Source: Phytophthora sp. 'mugwort'
Taxonomy: Eukaryota; Oomycota; Peronosporomycetes; Peronosporales; Peronosporaceae
Direction of reading: 5' to 3'
NCBI GenBank assembly: GCA_033558025.1
Contig: JAUCEF010000023.1
Span: 1-20,461, forward strand
Length of the DNA stretch: 20,461 bases
Part shown: positions 10,074 to 16,825 of the stretch, piece by piece
Position numbering within the stretch: position 1 is the stretch's first letter
Layout: the number at the start of each line of letters is the position of its first letter
Translations under genes and position numbers: made by a program
Notes under the pieces: generated by a model
Databases searched by the model: none
What the model was told of the DNA's origin: nothing
Seen by the model: the letters and a program-made list of their open reading frames with translations, nothing else

Positions 10074-10087
10074 AAATAAATAAAATA

Positions 10088-10161
10088 TATGCTTAGAAAG
10101 ATTTGAACTTTCATTTTATAGATCCGCAATCTAACGCTTTATCCATTTAAGCTATAAGCAT
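10088..10161 (-). tRNA. trnR: tRNA-Arg (GCG) (left arm)
   Basis: Mirror of 11075-11148. Acceptor ATGCTTA with TAAGCAT, anticodon loop TTGCGGA giving GCG. The outermost anticodon-stem pair is a T-T mismatch. Confidence 0.9.
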
Positions 10162-10171
10162 AAGTTTAATT

Positions 10172-10498
10172 TTAATTTTTTTTTATAATTTTAATATTTA
10201 TTAATGAATTTTTAGATAAAAATTTTTTAATTAAAACTAAAAAATTTAATAAATAAAAAATATTTTTAAATTTTATATTAATTTTAGAAGTATAATTTTT
10301 ATGAATAAAATGTTCACGTGATTTTTTATTTACATGGGGAGATCTTAATAATGTAAAAATTTTTTTTTTTTGTTTTGTTTGAAATACACCGGGTATTTGA
10401 ATATTTTTGAATTTATTAATTTTTTTTAATTTTAATAAATTTTGTTTGAGTTGATTTATTTTTTGAAATGATTTAAAAGTTATTCTTAAAAGATACAT
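10172..10498 (-). CDS. rps10: Small-subunit ribosomal protein S10 (left arm)
   Basis: Divergent uS10, 108 residues, identical to 10738-11064. The best family landmark is LLRSPHVNKKSREHF near residues 50-64, matching the bacterial ISPHVNK-type loop that contacts the small rRNA head. It is very Lys/Asn/Ile-rich, as expected from the base composition. It lies between trnF and trnR, with no overlap. Confidence 0.88.
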   Translation of the reverse strand: MYLLRITFKSFQKINQLKQNLLKLKKINKFKNIQIPGVFQTKQKKKIFTLLRSPHVNKKSREHFIHKNYTSKINIKFKNIFYLLNFLVLIKKFLSKNSLINIKIIKKN

Positions 10499-10514
10499 AT
10501 TTTAATAATAAAAT

Positions 10515-10588
10515 TGTCTGGAGGTGGATTTGAACCACCGACACAAAGATTTTCAGTCTTTTACTCTAACCAACTGAGCTATCCAAAC
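10515..10588 (-). tRNA. trnF: tRNA-Phe (GAA) (left arm, next to palindrome centre)
   Basis: Mirror of 10648-10721. Anticodon loop CTGAAAA gives GAA. It is the gene closest to the centre of symmetry, and its 5' end borders the 59-bp central palindrome. Confidence 0.96.
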
Positions 10589-10647
10589 TAAATATTATAT
10601 TAATAAATTTAAACAAAATTTATTTATATTTATTAATATAATATTTA
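10589..10647. repeat. 59-bp central imperfect palindrome between two trnF
   Basis: The spacer between the two divergent tRNA-Phe genes is itself a palindrome centred on base 10618. The outer 20-nt arm TAAATATTATATTAATAAAT pairs with its exact complement at 10628-10647. Inside it only the pairs 10609/10627 (T with T) and 10614/10622 (C with A) fail. A closed hairpin end whose terminal loop is imperfectly paired gives just this kind of junction after replication or read-through. A bidirectional promoter or origin is also possible. There is no other DNA between the arms. Confidence 0.8.
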
Positions 10648-10721
10648 GTTTGGATAGCTCAGTTGGTTAGAGTAAAAGACTGAAAATCTTTGTGTCGGTG
10701 GTTCAAATCCACCTCCAGACA
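10648..10721 (+). tRNA. trnF: tRNA-Phe (GAA)
   Basis: Acceptor GTTTGGA pairs with TCCAGAC with one G-T wobble. D-arm GCTC-AGTTGGTTA-GAGT, anticodon stem AAAGA with TCTTT, loop CTGAAAA giving GAA, T-arm CGGTGG-TTCAAAT-CCACC, discriminator A at 10721. First gene of the right arm, 17 bases before rps10. Confidence 0.97.
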
Positions 10722-10737
10722 ATTTTATTATTAAAAT

Positions 10738-11064
10738 ATGTATCTTTTAAGAATAACTTTTAAATCATTTCAAAAAATAAATCAACTCAAACAAAATTTA
10801 TTAAAATTAAAAAAAATTAATAAATTCAAAAATATTCAAATACCCGGTGTATTTCAAACAAAACAAAAAAAAAAAATTTTTACATTATTAAGATCTCCCC
10901 ATGTAAATAAAAAATCACGTGAACATTTTATTCATAAAAATTATACTTCTAAAATTAATATAAAATTTAAAAATATTTTTTATTTATTAAATTTTTTAGT
11001 TTTAATTAAAAAATTTTTATCTAAAAATTCATTAATAAATATTAAAATTATAAAAAAAAATTAA
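10738..11064 (+). CDS. rps10: Small-subunit ribosomal protein S10
   Basis: 108 residues, near the usual length for uS10, in the head of the mitochondrial small ribosomal subunit. What shows it: an N-terminal strand YLLRITFKSFQKINQ, a proline-containing middle (IQIPGVFQTKQKKKIFTLLR), then the family loop SPHVNKKSREHF. The C-terminal third is rich in Asn, Lys and Ile and poorly conserved. The ATG at 10738 comes just after trnF, and the TAA at 11062-11064 is ten bases before trnR, so excision of the two tRNAs would set both ends of its message. It is divergent, so I keep a small doubt. Confidence 0.88.
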   Translation: MYLLRITFKSFQKINQLKQNLLKLKKINKFKNIQIPGVFQTKQKKKIFTLLRSPHVNKKSREHFIHKNYTSKINIKFKNIFYLLNFLVLIKKFLSKNSLINIKIIKKN

Positions 11065-11074
11065 AATTAAACTT

Positions 11075-11148
11075 ATGCTTATAGCTTAAATGGATAAAGC
11101 GTTAGATTGCGGATCTATAAAATGAAAGTTCAAATCTTTCTAAGCATA
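11075..11148 (+). tRNA. trnR: tRNA-Arg (GCG)
   Basis: Acceptor ATGCTTA with TAAGCAT pairs perfectly. D-arm GCTT-AAATGGAT-AAAGC has the Arg-type loop. Anticodon stem TTAGA with TCTAT has a T-T mismatch at the first pair; loop TTGCGGA gives GCG. T-arm GAAAG-TTCAAAT-CTTTC. Discriminator A. Confidence 0.9.
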
Positions 11149-11162
11149 TATTTTATTTATTT

Positions 11163-11234
11163 TGAAGTATAGCCAAGTGGTAAGGCCTCCGTTTTTGGTA
11201 CGGAAAATCAAAGGTTCGAATCCTTTTACTTCAA
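11163..11234 (+). tRNA. trnQ: tRNA-Gln (UUG)
   Basis: Acceptor TGAAGTA with TACTTCA, D-stem GCC with GGC, anticodon stem TCCGT with ACGGA, loop TTTTGGT giving UUG, T-arm AAAGG-TTCGAAT-CCTTT, discriminator A. Second of a run of four tRNAs. Confidence 0.97.
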
Positions 11235-11236
11235 AA

Positions 11237-11310
11237 GGGCCTATAACTCAGTTGGTTAGAGTATACGCCTGATAAGTGTAAAGTCAGTAGTTCAAATCTA
11301 CTTAGGCCCA
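11237..11310 (+). tRNA. trnI: tRNA-Ile (GAU)
   Basis: Acceptor GGGCCTA with TAGGCCC, anticodon stem TACGC with GTGTA (one G-T wobble), loop CTGATAA giving GAU, discriminator A. Two bases from trnQ and two from trnV. Confidence 0.97.
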
Positions 11311-11312
11311 AT

Positions 11313-11385
11313 GAATAATTAACTCAATTGGTAGAGTATTTCGTTTACACCGAAAATGTTAGCGGTTCGAGTCCGTTATTATTCA
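11313..11385 (+). tRNA. trnV: tRNA-Val (UAC)
   Basis: Acceptor GAATAAT with ATTATTC, D-arm ACTC-AATTGGTA-GAGT, anticodon stem TTTCG with CGAAA, loop TTTACAC giving UAC, T-arm with TTCGAGT loop, discriminator A. It ends 17 bases before rps12. Confidence 0.97.
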
Positions 11386-11402
11386 ATAAAATAACAAATA
11401 AT

Positions 11403-11783
11403 ATGTCAACAATTAATCAATTATTTTTAAAAAAACAAAAACGTTTAGAAAAAAAAAAAAGAAATAAAAGTCCAGCTTTAAAACAATGTCCTCAACGTAA
11501 AGGTATTTGTTTAAAAGTTTATAATACAACACCTAAAAAACCAAATTCTGCTATGCGTAAAGTAGCAAAAGTACACCTATCTAGTAGGTATACAATAATT
11601 ACTTATATTCCAGGTATTGGTCATACTTTACAAGAACATTCAATAGTATTAGTTAGAGGAGGTCGTGTAAAAGATTTACCTGGAGTAAAATATCATGTAA
11701 TTCGTGGTAAATATGATTTATTAGGGATTTATTCTCGAAAAACATCAAGATCAAAATATGGAACTAAAATACGAAGAGTATAA
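11403..11783 (+). CDS. rps12: Small-subunit ribosomal protein S12
   Basis: uS12 sits at the decoding centre of the ribosome. The protein has 126 residues, the family's normal length. Landmarks are [20 protein letters not shown] at about residues 30-49 and [19 protein letters not shown] at about 84-102; both loops are the conserved ones near the decoding site. The start is the ATG at 11403, just downstream of trnV; a frame opening at 11328 lies inside that tRNA and adds 25 residues with no family likeness. Its end overlaps rps7 by 26 bases, keeping the bacterial rps12-rps7 order. Confidence 0.98.
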   Translation: MSTINQLFLKKQKRLEKKKRNKSPALKQCPQRKGICLKVYNTTPKKPNSAMRKVAKVHLSSRYTIITYIPGIGHTLQEHSIVLVRGGRVKDLPGVKYHVIRGKYDLLGIYSRKTSRSKYGTKIRRV

Positions 11784-12189
11784 AATAAAAAAATTATTTA
11801 TAAATATGTTATTAAAAAAAGGAAAAAAAACTTGTTCTGAAAACATATTTATAAATATTTTAATTACTTTAAAAAAAATTACAAAACAAAAACCGAATTT
11901 TATTTTATTTAAATCAATTGAAAATTTATTACCGAAATTAAAAGCAATAAGTATTCCAAATAAAAAACGAAATAAAAAAAAAAAAAAAAAAGATAGATAT
12001 TTTTTAATGCTTTTAAATGAAGATAAACAAATTAAAAAATCGATATCGTGGTTACTTTTAAATGCAAATTTAAAAAACATAACAAACGAAATTATTCAAA
12101 CTTCAAAAAATAAAAGTAAAACAATCAATACAAAAAAACAATATTATAAAAATATAAAAAAATTAAAATTTAATCTTATTTTTGATTAA
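11758..12189 (+). CDS. rps7: Small-subunit ribosomal protein S7
   Basis: 143 residues, close to the usual uS7 length. Similarity is low but in the right order: [18 protein letters not shown] (helix 1 region, about residues 14-31), a weak central KDRYFLMLL, then [12 protein letters not shown] and the Lys-rich C-terminus. A run of Lys at residues 72-77 comes from a long poly-A tract. Position after rps12 supports the call. The ATG at 11758 lies within rps12; the internal ATG at 11806 would remove the FIN motif, so the longer form is preferred. A 20-nt block around 11806 (TTTATAAATATGTTATTAAA) is also found at the nad3 start. Confidence 0.82.
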   Translation: MELKYEEYKIKKLFINMLLKKGKKTCSENIFINILITLKKITKQKPNFILFKSIENLLPKLKAISIPNKKRNKKKKKKDRYFLMLLNEDKQIKKSISWLLLNANLKNITNEIIQTSKNKSKTINTKKQYYKNIKKLKFNLIFD

Positions 12190-12203
12190 TTTTTTTAAAA
12201 TAC

Positions 12204-12223
12204 ATTATTTATCATTAAATAAT
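12204..12223. other. Short hairpin between rps7 and cox3
   Basis: Stem ATTATTTA with TAAATAAT, loop TCAT, in the 60-bp spacer. Possible processing hairpin; weak by itself. Confidence 0.35.
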
Positions 12224-12249
12224 TAATTATTACAAATTATAAAATTCTT

Positions 12250-13164
12250 ATGAAAAATTATTATTATATTAATAAAAAAAATTTACAAATAGAAACTACA
12301 ACAAATGATTCTAATATCGATAAATTTCAAAATGATTTAAAAATTTTAAAAGAAATTAGTAATAATATACAAAATACACAAAAACATCCTTATCATTTAG
12401 TAGATCCAAGTCCTTGGCCTTTTATAATTTCTTTTGGACTTTTTTTTTTAACTTTTGGTGGTGCTATGTATTTTCATGGTTATATTGGCAGTAATTTCTT
12501 AATTTTAACAGGATTTTTAATGATTATTTTAACAATGTATACTTGGTTTCGTGATATAGTTAGAGAAGCTGTATATGAAGGTCAACATACTAAACAAGTA
12601 CAATTAGGTTTAAGAAATGGTATGCTTTTATTTATTTTTAGTGAATTACTATTTTTTGTTAGTTTTTTTTGGGCTTTTTTTCATTCAGCTTTAGCACCAA
12701 CACCTGAAATTGGATCTTTATGGCCACCATTAGGTATTGAAACTGTTAATGCTTGGGGTATTCCTTTATTAAATACTGTAATATTATTATCATCTGGGGC
12801 AACTATTACTTGGGCACACCATTCAATAGTTTTTGGTGATAGAAAAAATGCTATTTTAAGTTTAATTATTACAATTTTATTAGCTTTTTTTTTTACTTTA
12901 ATTCAAGCCTATGAATATATTGAAAGTACTTTTTCAATTTCTGATAGTATTTATGGTACAACTTTTTTTTTATTAACAGGTTTTCATGGTATTCACGTTA
13001 TTGTAGGTACTATTTTTATTATAGTAAGTACTATTAGATTAATTAATCATCATTTTACAAAACAACATCATTTCGGTTTTGAAGCTGCAGCTTGGTATTG
13101 GCATTTTGTAGATGTTGTTTGGTTATTTTTATTTGTAGCAGTTTACTGGTGGGGAGGTAATTAA
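12250..13164 (+). CDS. cox3: Cytochrome c oxidase subunit 3 with N-terminal extension
   Basis: Membrane subunit of complex IV that stabilises the catalytic core and proton entry. Seven hydrophobic segments follow HPYHLVDPSPWP (46-57). Other landmarks are FFWAFFHSALAPTPEIGSLW, GFHGIHVIVGT and the C-terminal FVDVVWLFLFVAVYWWGG. The total of 304 residues is about 40 more than usual. The surplus is an N-terminal stretch (1-44) rich in Asn, Lys, Ile and Thr, without a membrane helix. Base use there resembles the spacers. No in-frame ATG nearer the conserved part exists, so either the extension is made or a non-ATG start (such as ATT) is used. Confidence 0.96.
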   Translation: MKNYYYINKKNLQIETTTNDSNIDKFQNDLKILKEISNNIQNTQKHPYHLVDPSPWPFIISFGLFFLTFGGAMYFHGYIGSNFLILTGFLMIILTMYTWFRDIVREAVYEGQHTKQVQLGLRNGMLLFIFSELLFFVSFFWAFFHSALAPTPEIGSLWPPLGIETVNAWGIPLLNTVILLSSGATITWAHHSIVFGDRKNAILSLIITILLAFFFTLIQAYEYIESTFSISDSIYGTTFFLLTGFHGIHVIVGTIFIIVSTIRLINHHFTKQHHFGFEAAAWYWHFVDVVWLFLFVAVYWWGGN

Positions 13165-13188
13165 TTTATTAAAAAATTAATAATTTTT

Positions 13189-13908
13189 ATGGTTAGTCCT
13201 TTAGAACAATTTGAAATTTTACCTATTTTTCAAATACCTTTTGTATTTACTAATGCTTCTTTAATTTTAGTAATAGGTTTAGTTTATTTATATATATTTA
13301 CATGTATAAAAACTAAATTTATTCCAACACGTTTTCAACAAATTTTTGAAATGATTTTTAATATTACAATTGAATTAACTTATTCTAGTATAGGAAAAGC
13401 TGGTAAATATTTTGTTTCATTAATTTTTGTTGTTTTTTTTTTTATTTTATTATGTAATTTAATAGGAATGATTCCATACAGTTTTACTATAACAAGTCAT
13501 TTAATTATTACGTTTACTTTAGCATTAACAATTTATTTAGGTTTTAATTTAATTGGAATTAAAAAACATAAATTTAATTTTTTAAATTTATTATTACCTA
13601 GTGGTGCAAGTATAGCATTAGTTCCCATCTTAGTACCTATTGAATTAGTTTCATACATTTTTCGTGTAATTAGTTTACCTGTACGATTATTTGCAAATAT
13701 GATGGCTGGACATACTTTATTAAAAGTAATTGCAGGTTTTGCTTGGGCTATGTTAAATGTAAATAGTTTTATTTTTATGGCACATTTTATTCCATTAATA
13801 ATTATTGTATTATTGGTTGGTTTAGAAATTGCTGTAGCTTTAATTCAGGCATATGTGTTTACGATTTTAACGTGTATGTATATAAATGATGCTTTAAATT
13901 TACATTAA
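13189..13908 (+). CDS. atp6: ATP synthase F0 subunit a
   Basis: 239 residues with five or six membrane helices; makes the proton channel with the c-ring (atp9). Begins MVSPLEQFEILP, a common start in protist atp6. The essential arginine is R166 in ISLPVRLFANMMAGH. The last helix holds E213, Q220 and Y222 in GLEIAVALIQAYVF. It follows cox3 after 24 bases and precedes trnD by 36 bases, so tRNA excision likely sets its 3' end. The start at 13189 is the first ATG and fits the family. Confidence 0.98.
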   Translation: MVSPLEQFEILPIFQIPFVFTNASLILVIGLVYLYIFTCIKTKFIPTRFQQIFEMIFNITIELTYSSIGKAGKYFVSLIFVVFFFILLCNLIGMIPYSFTITSHLIITFTLALTIYLGFNLIGIKKHKFNFLNLLLPSGASIALVPILVPIELVSYIFRVISLPVRLFANMMAGHTLLKVIAGFAWAMLNVNSFIFMAHFIPLIIIVLLVGLEIAVALIQAYVFTILTCMYINDALNLH

Positions 13909-13944
13909 TAAAATATACAAAAATAAGATATAATATTTTATATT

Positions 13945-14018
13945 GGAAAAATAGCTCAGTTGGTTAGAGTGGTAGCTTGTCACGCTATAAGTCGCGGGTT
14001 CAAGTCCCGTTTTTTCCG
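13945..14018 (+). tRNA. trnD: tRNA-Asp (GUC)
   Basis: Acceptor GGAAAAA with TTTTTCC, D-arm GCTC-AGTTGGTTA-GAGT, anticodon stem GTAGC with GCTAT, loop TTGTCAC giving GUC, T-arm GCGGG-TTCAAGT-CCCGT, discriminator G. Separates atp6 from nad3. Confidence 0.97.
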
Positions 14019-14052
14019 TTTAAATTTATTATATTTAAAAAAATTTATAAAT

Positions 14053-14406
14053 ATGTTATTAAATTATTCAAATATTTTTATATTCTTAATATTAAGTTTA
14101 TTTTTATCAATTTTAATTTTCATTTTATCTTTTAGTTTAATTAAACAAAAAGATGATTTAGAAAAGTTAACAGCCTATGAATGTGGATTTAATCCTTATG
14201 ATGATGCTAGAAAAATTTTTGATGTAAAATTTTATTTAGTAGCTATCCTTTTTATTATTTTTGATTTAGAAGCTGTTTTTATTTTTCCTTGGGTTTTAAC
14301 TTTAAGTTCAAATTTTTCATGGGGATTTTGGACTATGATTGAATTTTTAGTTGAATTAGTTATAGGTTTTATTTATATTTGGTGTAGTGATGCTTTAGAA
14401 TGGTAA
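14053..14406 (+). CDS. nad3: NADH dehydrogenase subunit 3
   Basis: 117 residues, normal for this complex I membrane subunit. Helix 1 spans roughly 7-30; the following loop carries AYECGFNPYDDAR with Cys44, the residue known in this family to change exposure between active and resting complex I. Helix 2 includes FDLEAVFIFPW with D71 and E73, and helix 3 ends in SDALEW, a typical terminus. The ATG at 14053 is chosen; a frame that opens at 13960 inside trnD would add 31 tRNA-derived residues. Confidence 0.97.
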   Translation: MLLNYSNIFIFLILSLFLSILIFILSFSLIKQKDDLEKLTAYECGFNPYDDARKIFDVKFYLVAILFIIFDLEAVFIFPWVLTLSSNFSWGFWTMIEFLVELVIGFIYIWCSDALEW

Positions 14407-14872
<466 letters not shown>

Positions 14873-14889
14873 TTAAAATTAAATCCTGA

Positions 14890-14923
14890 AAAATATGATA
14901 AAAATTAATTTTTATCGTATTTT
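14890..14923. terminator. 34-bp hairpin palindrome after atp9
   Basis: GATAAAAATTAATTTTTATC (14897-14916) is a perfect palindrome and the symmetry extends to 14890-14923 with one G-T pair. It starts 17 bases after the atp9 stop. A smaller hairpin (AATACT, GGTTAT loop, AGTATT) follows near 14940. Probable RNA 3'-end or processing structure. Confidence 0.5.
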
Positions 14924-14991
14924 ATGTTATATATATACTAATACTGGTTATAGTATTTATTTTAGAAAAAAAATTATTTATTTTTTTAATA

Positions 14992-15021
14992 TATAAATAT
15001 TTATAATTATAAATATTTATA
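14992..15021. other. 30-bp perfect AT palindrome before nad9
   Basis: All-A/T perfect palindrome, 14 bases upstream of the nad9 ATG, centred on AATT. May be a processing hairpin or cruciform. Chance is a fair alternative in this base composition. Confidence 0.5.
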
Positions 15022-15035
15022 ATTATTTTTTATTT

Positions 15036-15602
15036 ATGAAAGTATTAAAAAAATTTAGTCAATATTTATTACAGATTTTACCAATAATAAATTATACTTT
15101 ATATAAAAATGAATTATGTATAAATATTTCTACAAAAAATTTAATTCCTATTTTATTTTTTTTAAAAAATCATACAAATACTCAATTTAAAGTATTATCA
15201 GAAATTTGTGTTATAGATTATATTAATAAAAAAAAACGTTTTGAAATAATTTATAATTTATTAAGTATTCGTTTTAATAGTCGTTTAAAAATTAAAATAA
15301 TAATTAATGAATTACAACCGGTAGATTCAATTATAAAAATATATCAATCAGCCAATTGGTGTGAAAGAGAAGTTTGGGATATGTTTGGTATTTTTTTTTT
15401 ATACCATCCCGATTTAAGACGGATTTTAACAGATTATGGTTTTGAAGGACATCCTTTACGTAAAGATTTCCCTTTAAGTGGTTTTTTAGAAATTTTTTAT
15501 AATGAATTAAAAAAACGTGTTGTTTATGAACCCATTAATTTATCACAACAATACCGATTATTTGAATTTAATAATCCTTGGAATAATAAAATAAATATGT
15601 AA
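15036..15602 (+). CDS. nad9: NADH dehydrogenase subunit 9
   Basis: 188 residues, typical of mitochondrial NuoC / 30-kDa subunits in the peripheral arm of complex I. The N-terminal half is divergent and Asn/Lys/Ile-rich. The C-terminal half has the diagnostic NWCEREVWDMFGIFFLYHPD (about 107-126) and RRILTDYGFEGHPLRKDFPL (128-147), then VVYEPINLSQQYRLFEF. Stop TAA at 15600-15602. cob begins 47 bases later, a cob-nad9 neighbourhood seen in several stramenopiles. Confidence 0.97.
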   Translation: MKVLKKFSQYLLQILPIINYTLYKNELCINISTKNLIPILFFLKNHTNTQFKVLSEICVIDYINKKKRFEIIYNLLSIRFNSRLKIKIIINELQPVDSIIKIYQSANWCEREVWDMFGIFFLYHPDLRRILTDYGFEGHPLRKDFPLSGFLEIFYNELKKRVVYEPINLSQQYRLFEFNNPWNNKINM

Positions 15603-15649
15603 TATTTTATTAATTATTTTTGCTTTTAGGTAATTTTTCATTTCATATT

Positions 15650-16825
15650 ATGAGATGGAATAAAAAATCATTATTTGCGATTCTTAATAATCATTTAATA
15701 GATTATCCTACACCTATTAATTTAAATTATTTTTTTGGATTCGGTTCGTTAGCTGGTATTATGTTAGTAATACAAATTTTAACAGGTATTTTTTTAGCAA
15801 TGCATTATACTCCACATATTGATTTAGCTTTTAATAGTGTTGAACATATTATGAGAGATGTAAATAATGGTTGGTTAATTAGATATACACATGCAAATGG
15901 AGCATCTTTTTTTTTTATTGTTGTATATATTCATATTTTTCGTGGTTTATATTATGGTTCTTATATCACACCAAGAGAAGCTATATGGTCTTCTGGTGTA
16001 ATTATTTTTATTTTAATGATGGCTACAGCTTTTATGGGTTATGTTTTACCTTGGGGACAAATGAGTTTTTGGGGTGCAACTGTTATTACTAATTTATTTT
16101 CTGCAATACCCTTAATAGGAAAAGATATTGTTGATTGGCTTTGGGGCGGATTTGCTGTTGATAATCCAACATTAAATCGTTTTTTTAGTTTACATTTTAC
16201 ATTACCTTTTATAATTGTGGGTGCCGTATTGATACATTTAATTTTATTACATGAAGTTGGTTCAAATAATCCTTTAGGTATTACATTAAAAAATGAAAAT
16301 ATACCTTTTTATCCATATTTTTATACTAAAGATTTATTTGGATTAATGATCTTATTTTTGATTTTCTTTATTTTTATTTTTTTTTATCCTAATACATTAG
16401 GTCATCCCGATAATTATATTGAAGCAAATCCAATGAAAACACCTTTACATATCGTACCAGAATGGTATTTTTTACCGTTTTATGCAATTTTAAGATCTAT
16501 TCCTAATAAAATTGGCGGTGTTATAGCTATGTTTGGTTCATTACTTATTTTATTAACAATACCTTTTACAAATTCATCTGAAATTAGAAGTACAGCTTTT
16601 AGACCTATATTTAAAATTTGTTATTGGTTATTAGTTATAGCTTTTTTATTATTAGGTTGGGTTGGACAATGTCCAGTTGAATATCCTTATACTGAAATTG
16701 GTATTATAAGTATGATTTATTATTTTTTTTTTTTTATAATAATTATACCATTTTTAGGTAAATTAGAAACTTATTTAGTACGTTATAATATTAATAAAAA
16801 ATCTTTAATAAATAAAAATAAATAA
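15650..16825 (+). CDS. cob: Apocytochrome b
   Basis: 391 residues from the ATG at 15650. Heme-ligand histidines are H81, H95, H182 and H196, with the family's 13-residue spacing within each pair. The Qo motif PEWY is at 270-273, and the cd-loop is [20 protein letters not shown]. Eight hydrophobic helices are present. A TTG at 15620 would add ten residues; [20 protein letters not shown] is closer to known N-termini. The C-terminus runs about ten Lys/Asn-rich residues beyond the usual end, into the place where the truncated nad11 frame opens. Confidence 0.98.
   Translation: MRWNKKSLFAILNNHLIDYPTPINLNYFFGFGSLAGIMLVIQILTGIFLAMHYTPHIDLAFNSVEHIMRDVNNGWLIRYTHANGASFFFIVVYIHIFRGLYYGSYITPREAIWSSGVIIFILMMATAFMGYVLPWGQMSFWGATVITNLFSAIPLIGKDIVDWLWGGFAVDNPTLNRFFSLHFTLPFIIVGAVLIHLILLHEVGSNNPLGITLKNENIPFYPYFYTKDLFGLMILFLIFFIFIFFYPNTLGHPDNYIEANPMKTPLHIVPEWYFLPFYAILRSIPNKIGGVIAMFGSLLILLTIPFTNSSEIRSTAFRPIFKICYWLLVIAFLLLGWVGQCPVEYPYTEIGIISMIYYFFFFIIIIPFLGKLETYLVRYNINKKSLINKNK

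Noticed and set aside
11328..11402. N-terminal extension of rps12 into tRNA-Val
   Set aside because: The 25 extra residues are encoded by the tRNA; the ATG at 11403 gives the normal length.
13960..14052. N-terminal extension of nad3 into tRNA-Asp
   Set aside because: The frame translates the tRNA gene; family proteins start at the ATG at 14053.
15620..15649. TTG start for cob, ten codons upstream
   Set aside because: The ATG at 15650 gives the typical N-terminus; the upstream residues have no likeness to cob.
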